Positions 22,182 to 31,088 of a DNA stretch of 64,000 nucleotides are shown one piece after another; position 1 is the stretch's first letter, and every line of letters begins with the position of its first letter. The position numbers and the translations under genes are program-made. The stretch is from NCBI GenBank assembly GCA_048013815.1, contig CM106586.1, positions 2,542,001 to 2,606,000 of the forward strand, in the 5' to 3' direction. The notes under the pieces were generated by a model. The model saw only the letters and a program-made list of their open reading frames with translations. It searched no databases and was not told the origin of the DNA. The stretch is from Setoptus koraiensis (Eukaryota; Arthropoda).

Positions 22182-22807
22182 GGGGGGGTTCGGGTTTATA
22201 ATGCACAAAAATGTGCACATTTCTTAGAGCACGCATGCGCAATTCAGACATGCTGGAGTCGTGTTGTGTGCACAGGAAGTGTGCCGAACAGTGCCGTTTC
22301 GAATGCTTGAAATAACTTATAATAACTTATATTCAAAGAGATGTCGTTTATATGCAGAACAAATCTAATGAATACAAGTTAAAATATATTTGCTGTTTTA
22401 CTTTTGTTTTACTGGTGTTTTGGCCACAACAAAGAATACGCGTGTTTGGAGAACAATGATGTTTTGATTACAACGCGCGCGTTTGCTTCCGGTGTCTGCC
22501 AGCATTCAAACACAGTCGCGCGCGCGTCTTCTGTGCCACGTGGCACATATGCCAGCTATTAACAATGGGACGGTCACGGTGTGTTGCGCGCACATTGTCA
22601 CATGTGCGCACATCTGTGCGCATAGACGGCACTCTGTGCGCGCGGTTTGAATCAAATTCTTATGCAACTTTTAATGCATATTGGAGCATTTCTGTTCAGC
22701 CGATTTCCAAAACGGCTGAACAGAAATGAGGCTAGAGCAATGTAGAATCCAAATTCGCAAAGAAAAAAAAAATGTAAAAATTTCAACTTCTTAACCCGAA
22801 CCCCCCC
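22182..22807. mobile_element. ~626-bp element with 15-bp perfect terminal inverted repeats
   Basis: GGGGGGGTTCGGGTT at 22182-22196 is exactly mirrored at 22793-22807. With one mismatch the inverted match extends outward through CTTRA. The interior is non-coding, with alternating GCGC/TGTGCGC stretches (about 22445-22640). A TTAA on the left and TCAA on the right could be a diverged target duplication, as for piggyBac-like elements, but this is uncertain. Size and lack of a gene fit a non-autonomous MITE. Family not recognised. Confidence 0.65.
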
Positions 22808-22922
22808 TCAAGAATAGCGTATTCTTTTAGCTCTTAATCTGGAGAGTTCAGAAAAGCTATAGTCAAGTCAGTTCGAGTGTCATCGAAGAAGAAGTTTACC
22901 TTGTCAGTTACATTTGGCAACA

Positions 22923-23159
22923 ATGAATCATGTAGAAAGGATTGAGACGCATATGACCGCCCTCGAGTCGATACTACTAAGCATGGAATTAGTACTATTC
23001 ATTGCATTGTTGATATTGGCCATGTGGCGCAAGAAGTTGTTGTACAAACTTATACTAATGTGCGCCAAGTGTTGCTCATGTCGCAAGGCACAACGCGCCA
23101 GAAACAACGAAGCAACCGCCGGCATACCACCGCCAGGCCACGCCTTGGCTCAGCTATGA
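22923..23159 (+). CDS. small membrane protein, 78 aa, unknown
   Basis: ATG at 22923. About 17 polar residues are followed by a strong transmembrane segment (about residues 19-36), then a basic C-x2-C-C-x2-C cluster (about residues 47-53) and a short hydrophilic Pro/Ala tail. The layout resembles the C-terminal end of an envelope protein (membrane span, Cys-rich cytoplasmic part), so it may be a remnant of the same kind of element as at 17.7 kb rather than a host gene. It lies just right of the 626-bp inverted-repeat element. Confidence 0.3.
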   Translation: MNHVERIETHMTALESILLSMELVLFIALLILAMWRKKLLYKLILMCAKCCSCRKAQRARNNEATAGIPPPGHALAQL

Positions 23160-24095
23160 GCAACAACGACTTGGTCAGAGTGCGGTGTCCCTAGTAAACA
23201 CATCGGCTGACGCATGTGAAAGTCAGCCGACAACGTATCTAGCGGTTAGGACACCACTCGTACAAGAGCATGTACCGCCTATGATGAAGATGTGGCATCA
23301 CGATTGTGGACCAAATGGTCACTAACAGCAACCACTTCCTGTATCTTAATATTGTGCGATTATACTGTAGATGCCTGTACACCCAACGATAGACAAAATG
23401 GCGTCCAACGTCAAACATGCGGCCGACATGCTTATCAACAACTGCTAAACGAAGCGTGCCTTAAGCGAACAATGATCACTGGCGTCTTGTACGACAATAA
23501 AGTATCAAGTTAATACGGCGAACGAAAACACATGCTACCATAAACACACAACCGTACACAAAGTATGCAATTACACACATACAAGCACGGACAAATCAAA
23601 CTATACACCAAACACTGTGCCTCCAACATACACCAAAGTGGGGCGCTCGAACAATAACAAGAGTTAAATTTTGGCCATGTGTTGCAGCCTACCAAGATGC
23701 TGCGAGGCGACTCATTATTGTACTTGCAGCATTGTTATCAAACCATGTTGGTTGATGAGGCGACCCATTCGTTATTGAGCCAATTCGTTGATCACGATGG
23801 TGATCAACGGATCAACTCTTCCAGCCGACCTAACACAGTCGTCACAGTCAACCGCAACTACTAACCGAGTTAACACCAGAATAAAATCAAAAAGAATATC
23901 CAATAACAAATATACAAGTCCATAAGCAAACTAAAGACGCCGTAAAGCAAATCCAGGGAGTCTCGGATGAGCAAATAAAGTTGGAAAACAAACTAATCGA
24001 CTCGGTCAATGCCATCCGAGACCGAGTGGTGAGCGACACTATCGAACTCCACAAAGCCGGCAATAAAATAAACTCCAAAATCGAAGAGCTAGCAC
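23160..24095 (+). pseudogene. decayed coding remnants ending in a coiled coil
   Basis: Short open pieces in several frames. The last one (about 23914-24138) is a convincing heptad-type helix rich in Lys/Glu/Ile/Leu, reading from a V-H-K-Q-T-K start to I-E-E-L-A-Q. It runs without a stop into the terminal hairpin at 24096 and ends there. A long heptad helix could belong to an envelope fusion stalk or to any coiled-coil protein; I cannot tell which. Stops separate it from the upstream pieces. Confidence 0.3.
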
Positions 24096-24170
24096 AAACA
24101 AGTAATACTGATCAAATCAGTATTTCGAGCGCTTAATTTTTTGTGTGGACAAGTATCGTTGAAGGATTCA
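24096..24170 (+). repeat. foldback-family terminal hairpin, copy at 24.1 kb
   Basis: Same subtype as 18453-18530: CAAGT, hairpin AATACTGAT/ATCAGTATT with loop CAA, TCGAGCGCTTAATTTTTT, GTGTGGACAAGTATCGTTG. No matching inverted end is seen nearby. Confidence 0.8.
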
Positions 24171-24505
24171 GAGGAGTTCATGACAACCTGTTAACGCTCG
24201 CAATCGAAGAATTGAGGTAAGTGTGGAAGGTGAGAATACAAGAGACTTCAGCTATACCACTATGTAACGCCTTTGGGAGCAGACTAGACTAATTTAACGC
24301 ATGATTACAAGGATGTGTCCACTCCTCAGCAATCATTCAGTATGACTAAGTTATGTGCCTTTGACAGTATTAATTGTGCGTGTCATAGCTGAGAAATTTT
24401 GCATCCTCAGCTATGACACAGCTCAGTCAAGTTATGTGCCTTTGGCTGTACTAATTGTGCATGTGATATCTGAGAACATGAGCATTCTCAGCTATCACAA
24501 CCAAA
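24171..24505. other. unassigned
   Basis: Contains a loose inverted/direct pair of GTTATGTGCCTTTG (24353 and 24433) with AGCTATGACAC/AGCTGAGAA words between. No gene recognised. Confidence 0.4.
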
Positions 24506-24509
24506 AGTG

Positions 24510-25430
24510 ACATTGATGTGCACTTGCTTGTTTTCGCAGCATCAGAAATATCCGGATGTCTCAGTCCATGTGAATACTGGAATTTCTGAACATGTTCTCA
24601 CCCCTAGAATTTCTTGAAAATTTGCACAGAGCACTGATACAATGCTAGTGTCAATCTGTGCAAGTTTGATCAAAACGTACTTGCCCGTTTTCGCAGCATT
24701 GGGAATATCCGGATGTCCCAGTCCATGTGAATACTGGAATTTCTGAACATGTTCTCACCCCTAGAATTTCTTGAAAATTTGCACAGAGCACTGATACAAT
24801 GCTAGTGTCAATCTGTGCAAGTTTGATCAAAACGTACTTGCCCGTTTTCGCAGCATTGAAAATATCCGGATGCCTCAGTCCATGTGAATATCGTAATTTC
24901 TGAACATGTTCTCACCACTAAATTTTCGCGAAAATTTGCACAGATGTCTGATACAATACTAGTGTCAATCTGTGCAAGTTTAATCAAAAGTTTATTCCCC
25001 GTTTTCGCAGCATTGGAAATATCCGGATGTCCTAATCCATGTGAATATCGTAATTTCTGAACATGTTCTCACCACTAAATTTTCGCGAAAATTTGCACAG
25101 ATGTCTGATACAATACTAGTGTCAATCTGTGCAAGTTTAATCAAAAGTTTATTCCCCGTTTTCGCAGCATTGGAAATATCCGGATGTCTCAGTCCATGTG
25201 AATATTGTAATTTCTGAACATGTTCTCACCTTAAGAATTTCGTGAAAATTTGCACAGAGCACCAATACAATGCTAGTAGTAATCTGTGCAAGTGACATCG
25301 ATGTGCACTTGCTTGTTTTTGCAGCATTGAAAATATCCGGATGTTCTAGTCCATGTGAATATCGTAGTTTCTGAACATGTTCTCACCTTAAGACTTTCGT
25401 GAAAATTCGCACAGAGTATCTCATCTGTTG
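24510..25430 (+). repeat. 157-bp satellite array, six units
   Basis: TCCGGATG(T/C)C recurs at 24551, 24708, 24865, 25022, 25179 and 25336, each interval exactly 157 bp. Every unit holds GTGAATA, TTTCTGAACATGTTCTCACC, AAAATTTGCACAGA and CAATCTGTGCAAGTTT. Identity between units is about 85-97% by eye. The exact, indel-free period over six units points to recent amplification or homogenisation. Confidence 0.93.
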
Positions 25431-26230
25431 GAAATTGTTCTTGTTTTTCCTTCCATTCTTCGCTATTTCTTGATTACGCATCGTCATCATTATCAAATTA
25501 TTTTCCTCGTTGGGATCTGTCCATACTATTCTACTATGCCCAATTATTAAATATCTTAGTTATCTACAAATCATCTCCCTGTGTAAATAATAACGATTGT
25601 TTGCATCCATTCTCCTGCTACGCTCGATTCATCTGGTAACCATCTTACCCTCAGATATAATGTTCATCTAATGTTTAGATCACACGCAGCCTTCTTTGTG
25701 TGGTAATCATTCATATTCATTTGCAACTTCTGTCACCCAGTTTAACCGTAACTGTGCTACTCACGCCCAGCGCTAGTTAGCATCGCAGCATTGAGCGTGT
25801 TACTCTCGTCTAGTTTTATCTACAATAGCATCAACAGTGCTGAGAAGCAGTAGTTATTCTGAGTAGCTTCTACTGTTATACAATCTTCTAGTTCTGACGC
25901 CTCTAGCTTCCAGTGCACTAAATCAGAATTGTATACAGCTAGCCTTTTGCTGTGCTAAATTCATCTTGATAGCATCTCAGTATTGAGCGTGATACTCTCG
26001 TCTAGTTTTATCTACAATAGCATTAACAGTGCTGATAAGCAGTAGTTATTCTGAATAGCTTCTACTGTTCTACAATCTTCTAGTTCTGACGCCTCTAGCT
26101 TCCAGTGCACTAAATCAGAATTGTATACAGCTAGCCTTCTACTGTGCTAAATTCATCTAGCTAGCATCTCAGCATTGAGCGTGCTAATCGCGTCTAGTTA
26201 GTGTTTCGCGTGCATAGCATTCTGTGTGCT
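25431..26230 (+). repeat. spacer plus 192-bp satellite array, three units
   Basis: After ~300 bp of spacer shared with the 21-kb block, TTGAGCGTG recurs at 25791, 25983 and 26175, exactly 192 bp apart. The units carry CTCGTCTAGTT and AAGCAGTAGTTATTCTGA. The array decays after the third unit. Confidence 0.88.
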
Positions 26231-26525
26231 AAATTTAACTAATCAACATTGTAAGCTTTGAGTGTTCTAAATTTATCTAGTTTATTTCTCATAGTACAGC
26301 CTTCACCGTGCTATTTTTTTCTAGTTAGAAAAAGCACTGATTTGTTCTACCCACGTGAATAAACGTATCCATCCGACCCACATCAATAGCTACTTAATTA
26401 AAATTAAGCGCTAAAAAACAAAAACAGATATCTTTGCCATATCACTCATGGCCACGTACCGTGACTCCCTAAAGAATCTGGCGACACAACTGGCCGACAG
26501 TCGCTCCAAATGGAAAGACAACAAA
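26231..26525. repeat. inverted copy of the 15.48-kb element end
   Basis: 26352-26425 is the reverse complement of 15478-15555: CACGTGAATAAACGTATC, then CACATCAATAGC, then CTTAATTAAAATTAAGCGCT. It marks another copy of the sub-element that begins with AGCGCTTAATTTTAATTAAG. Confidence 0.65.
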
Positions 26526-27110
26526 AAAGTGATACTGTTTCAATCAGTATCTCGAGCGCTTAATTTTTTGGATAAACGAGTATCCTTGGGACATAGACCG
26601 GAGTATGTGATAACATGTCGGAGATAAACAACTATGCTTGTCAGATCAGAGCAGCCGAGGAGCGACCAAATAAATACAAGTTCTTCAAATCTCTATCTCT
26701 ATGATACACATGTTGATTGCCCCTCTGACCATCGAACATCGAACGAGCAGATGAAACTATCATCAGAAAATCGAATTTACAATTTCAAATTTCGAAGTTC
26801 GAATTGTGGCCACCGAACTTCAAAATGTGACCATCGAACTCTAACCACCGAACTCTGACCATCAAATTTCGACAGAGCAGATGAAATTATCATCAGGAAA
26901 TCAAATTTACAATTTCAAATTTCGAAGTTCGAATTGTGGCCACCGAACTTCGAATTGTAACCATCGAACTTCGACAGAGCAGATGAAACTATCATCAGAA
27001 ATTTGAATTTTCAATTTCGAATTTCGAAGTTCGGATTGTGACCATCGAACTTTGACCCCCGAACTCTGAACATCGAACTCCGACCATCGAACTCCGGCAG
27101 AGACTACACT
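26526..27110 (+). mobile_element. partial foldback-type element 3
   Basis: It begins with the family hairpin (AGTGATACTGTTTCAATC...), AGCGCTTAATTTTTT and GGATAAACGAGTATCC at 26526-26590. It shares about 120 bp of inner end sequence with element 1, including ACATGTCGGAGATAA. It continues into the ACCATCGAACT/TTCGAA minisatellite (about 26725-27105), with units of about 105-115 bp. No inverted right half follows; at 27110 it abuts the inverted structured repeat, so it is a half element. Confidence 0.65.
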
Positions 27111-27116
27111 CAGGGA

Positions 27117-27310
27117 TGAGCCTGCAATTATTCTTAGAACTCGGCCTTCGGCCTCGTATTCTGGAGGCCGTCACATCTCCGTCGTCGCTCCCGCGACGAC
27201 TGCGTGCGACGGGAACCCTTCGGGTAGGGTTGATGAGCGCTTCGGGTATCGGGCTGCGCCCTCTACCCTCCGCTCACATGACTGCAATCCACCCACAAAT
27301 GAAGGGGGGA
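27117..27310 (-). repeat. GC-rich structured repeat, copy 3 of 4 (inverted)
   Basis: Reverse complement of the block at 9758-9960, with all the hairpins intact, including GTCGTCGCTCCCGCGACGAC and AACCCTTCGGGTAGGGTT. The adjoining 27360-27440 matches 9495-9580 inverted. Confidence 0.7.
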
Positions 27311-27359
27311 ATAAAAAATAAGGATGAGACAAGTAGGAACAACTGAATTACATGCTAAT

Positions 27360-28130
27360 ACATGGTGTTGCGCAGTCTGTGCACAGTATGGGCCCGCTTA
27401 CCGCAACCGCACAGGCCCGGCCGCACTTCTAATTTCAGTTGAACCTTGATATCTAGCAAACCGGAAGTGATACTGGAATGATTTAGATTCCATCCTGCTC
27501 CGCTGAAGGTCATCTACCTGATTCTCAATGTTCAGAGCTCTAGCTTAAATTTTATGTAAAACCGGAACCAGAAGTTTCCGCACTTCCGGACCACCTGATC
27601 CATGATGTGGGGCCTCTGCGGGGCCCGTGTGTCAAGTTTCGTGATGATCGGAGCTGGAACCTATTCGCAAGAACACCCGAATCTTCAAAAATACCTGAAG
27701 TCCATGGGGACCCCGAGGTCTCTCTGATAGTCAAGGTTTTTGGTGCTAGTACGGAACTGGCCTTTTTTATTTAATTCGGAGTACAGCGTTGCATATGTTC
27801 CTGGTTATGATGGTGCGATATTAAATCATAGTCCTGCTGTGTGTGATTATTAATTTGGTTTTTTGTAGCGAATAGTGCCACACTCAGATTCTGATGAAAC
27901 TTCCGGTATATGTTCATCTTGATCTCAATAGAACGAAAAAAGTGGTCCGGAAGTGCGGAAGCTTCCGGTTCCGGTTTTACCTCAAGTTAGAGCTAGGGAT
28001 CTGAAAATCACTATACTAGCGTTCCGAAAGACGCTGAACACGATGGCATGATTCTCAGCTCAGTGCGACTTCCGGTTCTCGAGATATCGGCATATTTATC
28101 GGTTAGGAAGGCCGGAAGTTGTCGAATTTC
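27360..28130. repeat. cluster of CCGGAAGT-type repeats
   Basis: Two or more copies of the family described at 8125, in opposite orientations: 27545-27670 (-) and 27866-28010 (+). They carry GGAAGTGCGGAAGCTTCCGG and GCGAATAGTGCCACAC. No protein. Confidence 0.55.
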
Positions 28131-28323
28131 AGCTTCTCTGCACTCGGGGATGAACCTGCGATGGGTCAATTCTTCTTTTAATCAGTCCCTTCAAGAATTT
28201 TAAATAGCCCAGGGCGAGGGCGTTAACGGGTGGTTGCCCCAGGTCTTCGCCTGAAACTGAGGGCAAACCCTGGCGGAGCGCGTTCAATGCGGCGCGTGCA
28301 TCAATTGGTGTTTGCCTGGACAT
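28129..28323 (-). CDS. GC-rich short open frame, 64 aa, unknown
   Basis: An ATG-started frame (ATG at 28323) with a G/C-rich third position unlike the rest of the window. The product is an Ala/Leu/Arg-rich helical peptide. It interrupts what would otherwise be contiguous copies of the structured repeat and the CCGGAAGT family. It may be a fragment of a foreign or mobile-element gene or a chance frame. Not recognised. Confidence 0.2.
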   Translation of the reverse strand: MSRQTPIDARAALNALRQGLPSVSGEDLGQPPVNALALGYLKFLKGLIKRRIDPSQVHPRVQRS

Positions 28324-28371
28324 AGCGACTGATAGAAACAGACTGATTCATTTCAAATGAATGAGTCTATT

Positions 28372-28545
28372 TCTGAGAACTCGGCCTGCGGCCTCGTATT
28401 CTGGAGGCCGTCACGTCTCCTTCGTCGCTCCCGCGACGACTACGTGCGATGGGAACCTTTTGGGTAGAGTTGATGAGCGCTTCGGATTTCGGGCTTTGCC
28501 CTCAGCCCTCCGCTCACATGACTGCAATCCATAGAAAATTCTGGA
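28372..28545 (-). repeat. GC-rich structured repeat, copy 4 of 4 (inverted)
   Basis: Same block as at 27117-27310 with about 10% substitutions. The GTCGTCGCGGGAGCGACGA stem is kept but one base pair is changed, and the CCCTTCGGG loop is altered to CCTTTTGGG. Confidence 0.65.
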
Positions 28546-28965
28546 GAGCGCCACACTTTGATTTGTATGAAACTTCACACACCGGGCCTGTAAGTCCCCC
28601 TGACAATGCTTTGAGTAGTCCGGAGGTGCGGAAACTTCCGTTTTCGGTTTTACAGAAACTTCGAAATACAACGTCTCGAGCGGGATACCCGCGCGGTTTT
28701 TCCTGAATATTTCCGGAACCGGAAGCCGCACACACGTAAAACGAATTCCATTGTACTCAGAATGGTCATATCCTGCTGCATATCAAGTTTCATGGCTCTA
28801 GCTTGAATTTTTTGTAAAACCGGAAGTTTCCGCACTTTAGGACTAGCGAATTCGTTGTTAAGGGGCCCTAAGGGCCCCATGTGTGAAGTTTGGTGGAAAT
28901 CTGAGTGTGGCACTATTCGCTAGAACACCCGAAAACCGGAAGTCGCACAGAGCTTAAAATTATAG
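28546..28965. repeat. cluster of CCGGAAGT-type repeats (inverted pair)
   Basis: Copies of the 8125-type repeat lie at about 28546-28700 (+) and 28790-28930 (-), separated by ~90 bp, so the pair is itself palindromic. Confidence 0.5.
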
Positions 28966-28969
28966 GGGG

Positions 28970-30545
28970 GTTCCATCGAATAGGAGCCAAGCCAGAAAGG
29001 ACCACTTGCATTTAGGGTCTCCAGAATCAAACTGATCTGACATTTATAAATTTAGTATTTTTGAGATCGGAAGAGCCTCCTAATCACAAATATACCAATT
29101 GCATCATCCTTTAGTTCGACGTTTTGCCACTAGGCAGCAATGCTGTTTGTCGCTTTGGGGGCCTCTGGAGCCCCAGTCTTTTGTCATAGAGACACGTTCT
29201 TGGTATCATTGGATAGATCTCTGGTAGATGCATCTATAAATGGTATAATTTTTCCCTAGACTCGAATCCGAGTCCAAAAAAAATCCAAAGGAAAACTTTG
29301 GCCCCATTTTGAGTGGCCCCAGGAATGTCCGCCCAAGAATTTGACAGCTCATAAAAATGTACCTATAAAAGAGCTTCAAAATAATATATAACACAACGAA
29401 ATAAAATTGAACGCCGATGACCAAAAATGATAAAAACCACTCACACATCCCCTCGAATTAGAGATGAAAGGCAGACCGGGTGCTCTCTTGATTAGGAGCC
29501 AAGCTCGATTTCCATAAAAATAGACACGTGGGCTCTGAACGGGCCCATGAAGACGTTTTTGACAGTCCAGAAGTGCAGTAGAGCCTACTTCCGGAGATAA
29601 GAAAAAACCCGAATTTAGGGCCTCAGAGGGGCCTCAATACAACTATCTTCGCACAGTTGTCTAGATTGTTATATCAATTTTGAAGTAGAGTGAAAATTCA
29701 CACTCTGCGTCACCTGAACCGTTAGAAATTCACTGTTGGTTATGTTAGGTACGCATACGCACTGCTAGAGATGTTGGGAGGCTCAGGGCCGATCGTAAAA
29801 GGGGTCAGTACTACTCACAGTACCAGTCTATCAGTGAACGAGTGGAGAGTGGGGATAAATCACCGTAATTCTAATGTCTATATGCCTTCAAATACCCTTA
29901 AATACCCGGAATGCGGTACCTCTGGTATCTCAGTAATGAAGAATTTTCGCACTCGCGTAATACCCGGTCTGGTATCAGGGTACAATACTCTACCCAAAAA
30001 TACCCAAAATACCTGATCTGGACTTGGCCGTCATTCAACGGAGCACCCGATCCACCTTTAGTCTCTATTTTTGGTGGGGGGTGCGTGTGGTTTTTCTCAT
30101 TTTTGGTCATCGGCGTTCGATTTGATTTCGTTGTATTATATATCATCTTGAAGCTCTTCTATAGGGCTATTTTTATGAGCTGTCGAATTTCTGGGCGGAC
30201 ATTCTTGGGGCCCCACAAAACGGGGCCAAAGTTTTCTTTTGATTTTTCTCCGGACTTGAATTCGAGTCTAGGGGAAAATTGTACCCTCTATAGATGCATC
30301 AACCAGAGATCTATCCAACGATACCAAGAACGTGTCTCTATGACAAAAGACTGGGGCTCCAGAGGCCCTCAAAGCGAAAAACAGCAACGCCGCCTAGTGG
30401 CTAATCGTCGAACTAAAGGATGATGCAATTGGTATATTCTTGCTCAGGGGGCTCTTCCGATCACGAAAATACTATATACATGTATGTCAGACCAGTCTGA
30501 TTCTGGAGACCCTAAATGCAACAGGTCCTTTCCGCCTTTCCGGAC
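28970..30545. mobile_element. ~1.57-kb palindromic element with ~0.5-kb inverted arms
   Basis: 28980-29490 and 30040-30540 are reverse complements of one another with about 85-90% identity. Matched words include GATTCTGGAGACCCTAAATG, GGGGCTCCAGAGGCCC, GATAGATCTCTGG and CTTTGGCCCC. The ~550-bp centre is unrelated on the two sides and holds a copy of the TACCC-rich repeat (29870-30020). The arms have no recognisable protein. A long-inverted-repeat (foldback-like) non-autonomous element of a different family from the hairpin group. Confidence 0.75.
29870..30020 (+). repeat. GGTACC/TACCC-rich dispersed repeat, copy 3 of 3
   Basis: GCGGTACCTCTGGTATCTCAG and TCTACCCAAAAATACCCAAA, as in copies 1 and 2. 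It sits in the centre of the palindromic element. Confidence 0.6.
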
Positions 30546-31088
30546 TACCAGTTACATGCCCCGAAGCCTCTTCGCGCCCATGTATAAAGTCCGGAGAAAA
30601 CCCCTCTGGTATATGCTCCCAAGTACACTCGATACGGCATCTTTGGGGATCAAAAACGAAAAAAAAAAACAAATCGATAAAGACTGTGATCGCGGCCTCA
30701 ACCAGAAGTGAGACTCTCATAGAGAAGACCACGTAGGTCCTCTCACCTCACTCGCAATATCAAATGAGTACAGAGACACATCTCAAAAGTAGCTCTTTTT
30801 TTAACACATACATTGTGCTTATTATTTTATGCACGAGCGCGGTGCAAAGAAATACAAGAGTTAGCAATGGTAGTGACAATAGTGTGAATACAGATTCATT
30901 GAAACTGAAAAAAATCTCACTTATGGCAACTTGGGCACAATATTTCACTGTTTGTTCATCCTAGTTTGTTTTCAACCATTTTAGGCTCTTAAGTAGACCT
31001 GATATCCAAATTGGACTCGCTGTGTTCGTTCTCTGTGTAAAATTCTGTCGTCGTGTCACATTCGGTTGGCATTGTTAAACTGATCAGG
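30546..31088. other. intergenic, end of the repeat region
   Basis: No gene or repeat recognised. From about 30.6 kb the sequence becomes single-copy-like again. Confidence 0.5.

Noticed and set aside
23388-23470. Insulin/relaxin-like B-chain pattern (C-G ... L-L ... C)
   Set aside because: The spacing between the cysteines is one residue too long, no A-chain follows, and the surroundings are decayed mobile-element sequence.
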